Notes: generated by a model not told the origin, from the letters alone. Shown: positions 1 to 6,149, counted from the stretch's first letter. The stretch is 6,178 nt of DNA from Clostridia bacterium (GCA_017382615.1 JAFNZX010000370.1:1-6178), one strand, 5' to 3'. Numbers and translations: made by a program.

Positions 1-113
1 AATGAGTTTATGACGATAATGCGGATAAAAACAAGCATTTCTTAACTTAATGACATTGGGATTCCATATCCGCCCGTATTTTACCCGTAGGGGCGACTGA
101 ATGAATCGCCCGC
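1..113. other. Non-coding flank beyond the operon
   Basis: This stretch past the terminator holds no convincing gene on either strand. The 95-codon minus-strand reading frame across it runs through the terminator and the 3' end of the S-component gene, has no family resemblance and is best taken as chance. Apart from the small palindrome at 84-113 the sequence is AT-rich and featureless. A promoter or gene further left cannot be excluded because the window ends here. Confidence 0.5.
84..113. repeat. Small palindromic intergenic repeat
   Basis: A 6-bp inverted repeat, GGGCGA at 91-96 and TCGCCC at 106-111, encloses a 9-nt loop. Just to its left the hexamer CCCGTA occurs twice, at 73-78 and 84-89. 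It lies beyond the operon terminator and no T-tract follows it on either strand, so it does not look like a terminator itself. Its form, a GGGGCGA/TCGCCC arm next to CCCGTA, resembles dispersed REP-like elements I associate with Clostridia. Only this one copy is visible, so its repeat status is inference. Confidence 0.4.
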
Positions 114-148
114 AATAAAATAAAGGGGAGCATATGGAATGCTCCCCT
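114..148 (-). terminator. Intrinsic terminator of the ECF operon
   Basis: Read on the minus strand, a perfect 10-bp stem (AGGGGAGCAT / ATGCTCCCCT, arms at 148-139 and 133-124) with a 5-nt loop is followed at once by TTTATTTTATT. This is a textbook Rho-independent terminator. It starts 11 nt after the stop codon of the S-component gene, so it closes the operon. On the plus strand no T-tract follows the stem, so it should act in one direction only. Confidence 0.93.
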
Positions 149-159
149 GCGGTGTGTGG

Positions 160-846
160 TTATATGCCGTATTTGATTTTGATTCTTTGCAGCTTGTCGC
201 CCACGGGCTTGGCAAATATCCATAAAAACACCACGTTGGAAAAGGCGTACAGTGCGGTGTGCGGCAGAGCGGTGATCAGTGCCGCCAAATATCCATTTGC
301 CGAAAGGCTGCCCGATGCCCACAGCACGCTCCATACGTCCATGACGGCAGAGAAGGCAACACCGGCAAATAAGCCGTATAGCAAAAGCAGCGCGCGGCTT
401 TTATGCAAGGGATTTGCCAAAAGACCCGCAAAAAGTCCGATCAGCCCCCAGCCAAGCATCTGAAAGGGCGTCCACGGTCCTTGACCGAACAAAAAGTTGG
501 AAAGCAGCGCGGCAACCGAGCCCGTGTAAAACCCTGCCTGCGGACCGAGATAAACGGCACACAGCACCACGATTGCCGTGACGGGCTTGAAAATCGGAAT
601 CAGTCTGCCCACCACGCACAGCGCGACCATGACCGACACCAGCACCGTGCGACGTGTGCCGATCTCCTTTTGCTCAAAGCCCGCAACGAGCAGCAAAAGC
701 GAAAGCACGGCAACGGCAATTGAAATCAAGAGGTGGGCTTTTGCGTCAAAGATCAGCGCGCCCGCTATTACCGTGCAGGGGATGAGCAGGGCGGGGATGA
801 GGATGGAGAGCGTTTTGCGAAGCGAGGAGCTTGCGATATATATCAT
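160..846 (-). CDS. ECF transporter S component, probable corrinoid (CbrT-like) binding subunit
   Basis: This is a 228-residue integral membrane protein, the substrate-binding subunit of an ECF importer. Its role is to bind a vitamin outside the cell and release it inside when coupled to EcfT and the ATPases. The core (from about residue 65) has roughly six hydrophobic segments and a conserved-looking stretch GQGPWTPFQM at residues 121-130, preceded by RLIPIFKP near 81-88. I associate this pattern with the S-component family that includes the B12 transporter CbrT. The N-terminal 60 residues add two more hydrophobic segments (about 12-34 and 38-57). The ATG at 846 is chosen because it forms an ATGA overlap with the ATPase stop and has AAGGGGG 7 nt upstream; the GTG at 864 would add six residues inside the ATPase gene. 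The family (ECF S) is fairly sure. Cobalamin specificity rests on resemblance and on the neighbouring transcobalamin-like protein. Other vitamins remain possible. Confidence 0.85.
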   Translation of the reverse strand: MIYIASSSLRKTLSILIPALLIPCTVIAGALIFDAKAHLLISIAVAVLSLLLLVAGFEQKEIGTRRTVLVSVMVALCVVGRLIPIFKPVTAIVVLCAVYLGPQAGFYTGSVAALLSNFLFGQGPWTPFQMLGWGLIGLFAGLLANPLHKSRALLLLYGLFAGVAFSAVMDVWSVLWASGSLSANGYLAALITALPHTALYAFSNVVFLWIFAKPVGDKLQRIKIKYGI

Positions 847-2462
847 ACCGTTTCCCCCTTGCACAGTGCAACGACGTCACGCACCGTGACCGCTTCATCA
901 AAATATCCGCGCGTCATGCGGCGGGCGGCGGTCGTATAAAAGCTGTTTTCCGCAAAGAATGCACGGGGCGTGCCGTCCGAGACAGCCGCACCGCGGAAAA
1001 AGAGCACGCAGCGGTCTGCACACAAGGCGGCAAACTCCACGTCGTGCGTGACCATCAAAATGCTGACCCCTTGCGCCTTGAGCGTGCGCAGAATCTCTGC
1101 AAGTGCAGTCTTCTTTTCGGCGTCCAGCCCCTTGGTTGGCTCGTCCAAAAGCAGAATCTTGGGCTTGGTGGCAAGTGCCTTGGATAGGGCGAGCAGCTGC
1201 TGCTCGCCGCCCGAAAGATCATAGGGGTGGGTGTCTTGCAGGTGTGAGAGGTCAAAGGGTAGCGCGTCCGGAGTGATTTTTGCGTCGGCAAGCTCCTCTC
1301 GTACCGTATTGCACAGAAATGCGGTCTGCACGTCCTGCGGCAAGAGCGAGAGGCATTCGCGGTACAGTGCCTGCCCGCGCAGCTCTCGCATGCGCTTGCC
1401 AAGCACGGTTACTGTGCCCGTATAGGGCTTGCACAGCCCCGCGGCAGCCTTGAGCATAGTGGATTTTCCCGAGCCGTTGCCGCCCAGCACGCAAAGCGTT
1501 TCACCCGTGTAAAGTGTCAGCGAAAGATCCTCTAGCACGTCATGCCCTGCGCGGTCGTAGCGGAAATATACGTTTTTGAACTCCAGGGCGGGGGAACGAT
1601 CCTGCAAGGGCGTTTGCTTGGGCAGCGCACGCGTCCCTTGGTGTGCATACGAGGCGATCATCTCGCGTCCTTCCTTAATCGAGAGCGGATAGCGGGAGTC
1701 TTCCAGCGCGCAGCCCACGCGCAAGGCGGTGGGCATGGAGGCAAGCAGCAAGGGGTGCGCCGCTATGACGGGTGCAAGTGCGCGCGGCGTATCTGCCCCG
1801 AGCAGCCTGCCGCCGTCCAGCACGATGAGCTTGTCGCACATGGGCACAAGCTCCTCAAGACGGTGCTCCGCAATCAGTACGGTCAGTGAAAAATCGCGGT
1901 TGAGCTTGCGCAGCGTGTGCAAAAATTCTGCAGCAGCAATGGGATCAAGCTGCGAGGTTGGCTCGTCCAAAATCAGCAGATCGGGGCGCATGACCATAAC
2001 GGATGCCAGGCACAAAAGCTGCTTCTGACCGCCCGAAAGTGCGCTGATGGGCAGGTCAAACCATGGCTCAATGCCGAAATAGCTTGCCATCTCCGCAACG
2101 CGGCGGGAGATCTCCTTTTGCGGAAGTCCCAAATTTTCAAGTCCGAACACAAGCTCGTGCCGGACCTTGTCGCAAACGATCTGCTGGTCGGGCATCTGAC
2201 ATACAAAGCCGATGCGCAAGGCACTTTCGCGAGCGGGGAGATTGTCAAGCGGCACGCCCTTGTACAGAATTTCACCCGTGCACGTGCCGTGCGGGGCAAG
2301 CGTGGGCTTGCAAAGGCGCAAAAGCGTGGATTTGCCGCCGCCCGTGCCGCCTGCCAGCACGCAGAAGTCGCCCTCGTCAACAGAGAAGGAAACGTCGTCA
2401 AGCACGCGGCGCGTTTGCTCGGGATATGAAAACGTCAGATTTTTGAGCGTAAGTATTTCCAT
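843..2462 (-). CDS. Two-domain ECF transporter ATPase (fused A-A')
   Basis: This 539-residue cytoplasmic ATPase energises the ECF importer, with both nucleotide-binding domains on one chain. NBD1 has Walker A GGTGGGKS at 38-45, a Q-loop glutamine near 89, signature LSGGQ at 142-146, Walker B LLILDEPT at 162-169 and the H-loop histidine at 200. NBD2 has Walker A GGNGSGKS at 327-334, Q-loop near 376, signature LSGGE at 416-420, Walker B ILLLDEPT at 436-443 and histidine 473. All catalytic motifs look intact in both halves. About 60 residues link the domains. The stretch between VREEL and the signature is roughly 13 residues shorter in NBD2 than in NBD1. The start at 2462 is chosen because GGAGG sits 10 nt upstream (2473-2477) and the protein then opens with the usual MEILTLKNLTFSY beta strand. 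An ATG at 2534 would add 24 unrelated residues inside ecfT. The gene overlaps ecfT by 28 bp and the S gene by 4 bp. Confidence 0.95.
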   Translation of the reverse strand: MEILTLKNLTFSYPEQTRRVLDDVSFSVDEGDFCVLAGGTGGGKSTLLRLCKPTLAPHGTCTGEILYKGVPLDNLPARESALRIGFVCQMPDQQIVCDKVRHELVFGLENLGLPQKEISRRVAEMASYFGIEPWFDLPISALSGGQKQLLCLASVMVMRPDLLILDEPTSQLDPIAAAEFLHTLRKLNRDFSLTVLIAEHRLEELVPMCDKLIVLDGGRLLGADTPRALAPVIAAHPLLLASMPTALRVGCALEDSRYPLSIKEGREMIASYAHQGTRALPKQTPLQDRSPALEFKNVYFRYDRAGHDVLEDLSLTLYTGETLCVLGGNGSGKSTMLKAAAGLCKPYTGTVTVLGKRMRELRGQALYRECLSLLPQDVQTAFLCNTVREELADAKITPDALPFDLSHLQDTHPYDLSGGEQQLLALSKALATKPKILLLDEPTKGLDAEKKTALAEILRTLKAQGVSILMVTHDVEFAALCADRCVLFFRGAAVSDGTPRAFFAENSFYTTAARRMTRGYFDEAVTVRDVVALCKGETV

Positions 2463-3313
2463 TTTGCCGTGTCCTCCGTTTCTGCTAAGATGGGCAGCGC
2501 AATCAGCGCACCGTAAGAGAGATAACCCAGCCATGAAAGCGCACCCGCATGGGTCAGCACCACGGTGGGGTAGAATACAAAATCAAGTGCACCCAGCGCA
2601 AGCGGCACGATCGTGCCTGCGGCAAGCGCAAGGGCGAGCGAGAGGTAGAGCGCATCGCGGCGCGTAAAGGAAAAGACAGCGTAATGCGTGCGCTTACCCG
2701 TGCCGTACGCGCGTGCGGTCATGCTGCCCGCGGTGACGATGCCGTTTTCAAGTGCCCAGCCGAGCAGAGCCCAAAAGATGCGTAAAGCACCGCGCACGCG
2801 GTCAATGACGTTATCTTCCTTGTAAAGCCCCAGCACGGTCTGCGTCTGCTTGATCTTGTGCCATTGCGCCGAGAGCAGAGGGACGTAGCGCAGACCCATG
2901 GAGAGAATGAGAGAGAGCTTGGGGGAGAGAGAACCGAACAGGTAAAGGAGCTTGTCGCTTTGCATGATGGCGGAAAAGGAGGCGAAAAGGTACAGTGTTG
3001 CAAGCACTGCCCCTGCCGAGGTAAGCCCCCAGAGGATCGCCTCAAGTGAGATGGGTTTGTTGCCTATCACCAGGAGCACGGTCGCTCCGTGGCGCGAAAA
3101 GAGGGGATTGATCAGCACCGTCAGTGCAAACAGTCCCCAGTAAAGCAGGTGCGTATACCTGCGCTTGACGTCGCGCCGCACAAGGCAAAGCGTCACAGCC
3201 CCCGCAAGCGTCATGGTGAGCAACACGGGATGCGCGCAGAACATGGCAATGCCCGCCACGGCTAAAAAGTATGCGGTTATTGTAAATGGGTTGAGTCTGT
3301 CCAGCGCGTGCAT
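2435..3313 (-). CDS. ecfT: ECF transporter transmembrane coupling protein EcfT
   Basis: This 292-residue membrane protein of the CbiQ/EcfT family couples ATP hydrolysis to toppling of the S component. Hydrophobic segments lie at about 8-46, 58-73, 90-115, 224-242 and 246-276. Between them is the long cytoplasmic coupling region, which contains GLRYVPLL near 140-147 and SMTARAYGTGKRT near 197-209. The ARA tripeptide at 200-202 corresponds to the Ala-Arg-X coupling-helix motif that docks into the ATPase groove. The next residues, SFTRRDALYL, also match the family. The start at 3313 is chosen because AAAGGAG lies exactly 8 nt upstream; the ATG at 3331 has no such site and would itself sit over it. 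The 30-bp gap after the upstream surface-protein gene and the 28-bp overlap with the ATPase gene place it in the operon. Because S, T and A genes are adjacent, this should be a dedicated (group I) module. Confidence 0.94.
   Translation of the reverse strand: MHALDRLNPFTITAYFLAVAGIAMFCAHPVLLTMTLAGAVTLCLVRRDVKRRYTHLLYWGLFALTVLINPLFSRHGATVLLVIGNKPISLEAILWGLTSAGAVLATLYLFASFSAIMQSDKLLYLFGSLSPKLSLILSMGLRYVPLLSAQWHKIKQTQTVLGLYKEDNVIDRVRGALRIFWALLGWALENGIVTAGSMTARAYGTGKRTHYAVFSFTRRDALYLSLALALAAGTIVPLALGALDFVFYPTVVLTHAGALSWLGYLSYGALIALPILAETEDTAKWKYLRSKI
2473..2477 (-). promoter_or_regulatory. Ribosome binding site fixing the ATPase start
   Basis: GGAGG on the minus strand lies 10 nt before the ATG at 2462, inside the 3' end of ecfT. 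It supports that start over the in-frame ATG at 2534. Confidence 0.7.
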
Positions 3314-3321
3314 GCCGCGTT

Positions 3322-3328
3322 CTCCTTT
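3322..3328 (-). promoter_or_regulatory. Ribosome binding site fixing the ecfT start
   Basis: AAAGGAG on the minus strand is 8 nt before the ATG at 3313. It overlaps codons 2-4 that would follow the alternative ATG at 3331, which argues strongly for the inner start. Confidence 0.8.
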
Positions 3329-3343
3329 CATGTGTTTTTTACG

Positions 3344-4924
3344 TTATTTTCCCACCGTTAAGGTGTATTCCCAGACGATCACATCACCGTCCGAGAGGGT
3401 GTAGGCAGCGCATCCCATGGAGGGGATATTGCCGTTAACTTTGTAATTCCAGCCCGAAAGATCACCGTGCTCCATTTCGTACAGGTGTCCGATCCCGCGC
3501 ACGTACATGGCGTCTCCTACGCCCGTGGCGTCAAGGTGCAAGGAATGCTTGCGCGCCGCCTCGACCAGAATGTCGTAAACGGTTTCTCCCGCCTCGATTT
3601 CGTAGACCTCGGTGCGGAGCATGATGCCGTCGCTTGGCAGATGATCGATCTCGTCAAGACCGGGCACGGCATCGCAGCGAATGGTCAGCGTGACGGTGCC
3701 TATGGGGCTTTGCTTGGTGATATCTTCGGCACCGTAATAGTCCTCGGGCGTGCGGATATCGATCAGAAGCACTGCCGACAGAAGTACGGTGACTGCAATC
3801 CCGAGCGTAATGAAGTTTTTGTAGTGCCTTTTTTTGCAAATGATCAGCACGGCGCAGCCTGCTGCACCCAGCATAAGAACAGCAGCGCAGGCATAGGGCT
3901 TGTAAGAAAGACTGCTTTGCATCTGCTCGGGCTGTGTTTGGGAGTCTGCTTCGGGCTTTGTTACGGGTGCGGTCTCTGCCTTGTCGGGGCATGCGTGATC
4001 CAGCGCGTAAAGCGGCGGTTGTCCCTCTGCAAAGCGCAGATATGCCGTTGCGGCACAGAGCACCTGCGCGGTTGCACCTGCGCTGTATGCGCCGCCCTTT
4101 GCGTGAGCGTAGCCGCCGTCAGGAAGGGCAAAGCTCTCCATCGAATCCAAGGGTGAGCGGTTGTTTTTGATAAATCGCGCGTCGGTACAGGGATCGATAC
4201 CAAGCGAACACAGCGCGATGACGACCTGCGCGGCACTTTCGGGGTTTTCCACACCGTAGCTGAGAAAGCCGCCCTGCTCGGTCTGCCGCTTTGAAAGCAG
4301 GGAGAGGGCGCGATCGATCGCGTCGCTGACCTCTTTTGCGTCGCGGTAGGGAGCAAGGGCTTGCAGCACCATGGCGGTCACGTCCGCGTCGGAGACAGAG
4401 CCGCTGACCGCCCAGCCGCCGTCGTCCTTTTGCAGGGCAAGGATTTCGTCTATGATTTGGGCTTCGGAGAAGGCTGCGGTGTAGCCGTTGTGCGCAAGGT
4501 GCAGCCCGTAGGCGTAGCTCATGATGCCGAGCGTGCCGACGGTGCTCTCCGCCGTTTGCAAAATATAGGCATCCGTCGAGCCAACGGCGGCAAGGATCAG
4601 CGCGTATTTTTGCTTGGTGGTGGCAGAGGGGACGGTGTTTTTGTCAAGATAGGAGAGCAGAGATCGCTCGTAGGCGGTAAAATCATAGTCACCGCTTTGA
4701 GCAAGGCACAGAATATACCATTCCGCGCCCACGCCTGCTTGTGCAGAGAGCGTGGAGTCGATCCATGCCTGCGTGTCCTTGCCCTCTTGCATAAAGGTAA
4801 GGATGCCGTCCGCAATTGCTTGCGCACGTTCGGCGTCGGGGCTTTCGGCACTTGCCGTCAGCGCACCGAAGCATAAAAGCAGGCACAAAAGACAGCAAAA
4901 AAGTGCCGAAAGCTTACGTTTCAT
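3344..4924 (-). CDS. Surface protein: alpha/alpha barrel + two membrane helices + DUF4430 (transcobalamin-like)
   Basis: A 526-residue exported protein. Residues 1-26 form a signal peptide (MKRK, a Leu/Cys-rich core, cleavage after TASA). Residues 27-305 look like a terpenoid-cyclase/prenyltransferase-type alpha/alpha toroid: glycine motifs KDDGGW (166-171), EQGGF (216-220) and PDGGY (268-272) each precede or join an amphipathic helix pair. A polar Pro/Gln/Glu linker (about 313-338) leads to two hydrophobic helices (344-363 and 371-390) separated by KKRHYK. The last 118 residues are a clear DUF4430 domain: TVTLTIRC at 410-417, GETVYDIL at 446-453, then SGWNYKVNG at 490-498 and LSDGDVIVWEYT at 510-521. 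C417 and C505 may pair. By positive-inside logic both globular parts face outward. Barrel followed by DUF4430 is the domain order of intrinsic factor and transcobalamin, so I infer corrinoid capture for the adjacent ECF importer. AAGGAG lies 12 nt before the ATG, a somewhat long spacing. Confidence 0.9.
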   Translation of the reverse strand: MKRKLSALFCCLLCLLLCFGALTASAESPDAERAQAIADGILTFMQEGKDTQAWIDSTLSAQAGVGAEWYILCLAQSGDYDFTAYERSLLSYLDKNTVPSATTKQKYALILAAVGSTDAYILQTAESTVGTLGIMSYAYGLHLAHNGYTAAFSEAQIIDEILALQKDDGGWAVSGSVSDADVTAMVLQALAPYRDAKEVSDAIDRALSLLSKRQTEQGGFLSYGVENPESAAQVVIALCSLGIDPCTDARFIKNNRSPLDSMESFALPDGGYAHAKGGAYSAGATAQVLCAATAYLRFAEGQPPLYALDHACPDKAETAPVTKPEADSQTQPEQMQSSLSYKPYACAAVLMLGAAGCAVLIICKKRHYKNFITLGIAVTVLLSAVLLIDIRTPEDYYGAEDITKQSPIGTVTLTIRCDAVPGLDEIDHLPSDGIMLRTEVYEIEAGETVYDILVEAARKHSLHLDATGVGDAMYVRGIGHLYEMEHGDLSGWNYKVNGNIPSMGCAAYTLSDGDVIVWEYTLTVGK

Positions 4925-4930
4925 AAATGA

Positions 4931-5728
4931 TTAGTTCTCCTTACGCTTGATCATGGCACAACCCAGCAGGGTTGCCAATGCGATTGTGCTGCCAACGATT
5001 GCACCGCATCCATTTTCCTTTTCGGGAGCTTCTGCCTCAGCCTTCACCACGTTGATGCTGCACGCGGGCGGCACAAGCGTCATGCTTTCGTGCGTTGCGC
5101 TGTAGATGTGCAAGCCGTCGGTGTCGGGGCAGATCGTTACTTTGCCATCGGCGTCGGTGACAAAGCCCGTTTTATTGCCTGAGAAGATCAGCGTCGCACC
5201 CTCCACGGGGTAGGTGATGGGATTCCAGTTTTCGTCATAGCCTGCTGCCATGAGCGTCAGCGTGATCTCTTGACCAAGCTCCAGCGTCTGTGCGGATACG
5301 TCAAAATACGTGTACACGTCGCTCCAGTCGCTGTTTGCGTACACGAAAGCGGTGATGGAGTCGCCGTTCTTGACGGGATCTGCAAGGCTCATGCAGGAGG
5401 CGTTGTTGAGATAGTAGCCGAACGCGCCGGACTCATCGCCCCACAGCTTGCTCATGCTAAGACCGTATTCGCTTGTGTAGGAGCCGTAGCCTGCATTCGC
5501 ACCGCCCTCGTAAACCTGCTCGTGCGCGCAGTACAGGGCGTCGTTGATGGTAAATACGCCGTCACCATCGATATCTTCGACGGGAACGGAGACCTGCGTG
5601 GCGACCAATTCGCCCTTGACTGCAATGGTGACCGTGACAATGGTGTGATTTTTCTGCGCCGATGCGCCGATGGCGAGCAGGGAGAGAAGCAGACAAAGCG
5701 TGGTGATGAGAGTTAGGGTTCTTTTCAT
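4931..5728 (-). CDS. Secreted DUF4430-like protein with EF-hand-like loop, Ig-like domain and C-terminal membrane anchor
   Basis: A 265-residue exported protein. A signal peptide covers residues 1-24 (MKRT, hydrophobic core, GASA cleavage site). Residues 28-135 resemble a divergent DUF4430 domain: VTVTIAVKG opens it, and FGYYLNNASCMSLADPVKNGDSI is the counterpart of the SGWNYKVNG...DGDVI ending seen in the next gene. Inserted near its start is DIDGDGVFTIND (52-63), matching a 12-residue EF-hand/dockerin calcium loop with Asp at positions 1, 3, 5 and 12. Residues about 140-227 look like a beta-rich Ig-like domain. The tail has an Ala/Glu spacer, a GCG motif (241-243), one membrane helix and KRKEN, a typical membrane-retention end without LPXTG. 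It has AAGGAG 8 nt before the ATG and overlaps the upstream gene by ATGA; the next gene starts 6 bp after it. I infer an accessory ligand-binding or scaffold role next to the barrel protein. No enzyme motif is visible. Confidence 0.85.
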   Translation of the reverse strand: MKRTLTLITTLCLLLSLLAIGASAQKNHTIVTVTIAVKGELVATQVSVPVEDIDGDGVFTINDALYCAHEQVYEGGANAGYGSYTSEYGLSMSKLWGDESGAFGYYLNNASCMSLADPVKNGDSITAFVYANSDWSDVYTYFDVSAQTLELGQEITLTLMAAGYDENWNPITYPVEGATLIFSGNKTGFVTDADGKVTICPDTDGLHIYSATHESMTLVPPACSINVVKAEAEAPEKENGCGAIVGSTIALATLLGCAMIKRKEN

Positions 5729-6054
5729 GGGGAATTCTCCTTTTTTTCATTTGATTTTTTTGTCTGCGCGGACACCTCATCCCGTGCAGATGCGCGTTTT
5801 GCCAGCTTAGCCTCGGTACGTAATCTTTTGGATCTGATGTGCTTTTGTTTGTTCTTTTCGGCTCTTCCGTCATCGCGTGCGGGCTTGATGCCTGCCGCCT
5901 CCAAGGCGCGCGGCCAAGGACCGAGATACGCCTTGATGGCAACCACCTCGCGCTCGGAAAAATCGTCGCGCTTGGGGTAGCGTTCGCCGCCAAGCGCGGC
6001 GTACTTGCTCACGAGCAGCTCGATGCAATCTTGTTTCGTCAGCTTTTCGGGCAT
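5725..6054 (-). CDS. Small basic protein with one homing-endonuclease-associated (HNH_repeat-type) motif
   Basis: A 109-residue cytoplasmic protein. Residues 11-58 match the single-copy pattern of the homing-endonuclease-associated repeat: a helix (IELLVSKYAAL), RYPKRDDF, a second helix, then YLGPWPRALEAAGI at 43-56. The family's repeat is thought to bind DNA. No HNH nuclease residues are present, so this is a binding module at most. Residues 59-109 are almost all Lys, Arg, Glu, Ala and Ser, predicted disordered and strongly basic, which fits nucleic-acid contact. The start at 6054 is chosen because GGAGG at 6060-6064 lies 5 nt upstream; the ATG at 6066 has only GTGAG, and the ATG at 6159 would translate through the palindromic repeat. 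The stop overlaps the next start as ATGA, and two A7 runs (minus strand, near 5761-5755 and 5747-5741) precede it. The link to transport is unknown; it may be a regulator or a passenger. Confidence 0.75.
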   Translation of the reverse strand: MPEKLTKQDCIELLVSKYAALGGERYPKRDDFSEREVVAIKAYLGPWPRALEAAGIKPARDDGRAEKNKQKHIRSKRLRTEAKLAKRASARDEVSAQTKKSNEKKENSP

Positions 6055-6059
6055 GGCGA

Positions 6060-6064
6060 CCTCC
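6060..6064 (-). promoter_or_regulatory. Ribosome binding site fixing the start of the HNH_repeat-type gene
   Basis: GGAGG on the minus strand is 5 nt before the ATG at 6054. It supports that start over those at 6066 and 6159. Confidence 0.6.
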
Positions 6065-6071
6065 ATCTCAC

Positions 6072-6149
6072 AAAAGTTTTGATCAAACTTTTTCAAAAGT
6101 TTGCGCAGGTCGAGGGCGCGAAGCCCTCGTCGCTCGTCGCAACGAGCGA
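6072..6149. repeat. Composite palindromic intergenic repeat (three hairpins)
   Basis: Three inverted repeats sit end to end. AAAAGTTT (6072-6079) pairs with AAACTTTT (6085-6092) around TGATC, and a second copy of AAAAGTTT follows at 6095-6102. CGAGGGC (6111-6117) pairs with GCCCTCG (6123-6129) around a 5-nt loop. TCGCTCGT (6130-6137) pairs with ACGAGCGA (6142-6149) around CGCA. Such density of perfect arms is not expected of coding DNA. I associate this sequence type with dispersed intergenic repeats of Ruminococcaceae-like genomes, but only one copy is visible here. It lies immediately upstream of the first operon gene and may affect the leader RNA. Confidence 0.7.

Noticed and set aside
847..864. 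GTG start of the S component at 864
   Set aside because: The ATG at 846 gives an ATGA overlap and a usable ribosome binding site.
1917..2429. 170-codon and neighbouring plus-strand frames opposite the ATPase
   Set aside because: They are antisense to NBD1 with all its conserved ATPase motifs, so they are shadows.
2463..2534. Earlier ATPase start at 2534
   Set aside because: It would add 24 residues unlike any ABC ATPase, deep inside ecfT; the 2462 start has GGAGG and begins at the first beta strand.
3467..4156. 229-codon open frame on the plus strand
   Set aside because: It lies antisense inside the barrel/DUF4430 gene, is rich in Cys, Arg and Gly in a mirror-frame manner, and shows no family motif. 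The minus-strand gene here has signal peptide, domains and an RBS.
4361..4876. 171-codon plus-strand frame
   Set aside because: Antisense to the N-terminal barrel region; no recognisable motif.
3344..4924. Calling the barrel protein a squalene cyclase or prenyltransferase enzyme
   Set aside because: It is exported, has no DXDD cyclase motif or zinc-binding prenyltransferase pattern that I can see, and is fused to DUF4430; a binding role fits better.
4931..5728. Calling the 265-aa protein a cellulosomal dockerin protein
   Set aside because: Only one EF-hand-like loop is present, while type I dockerins have two, and it sits inside a DUF4430-like domain.
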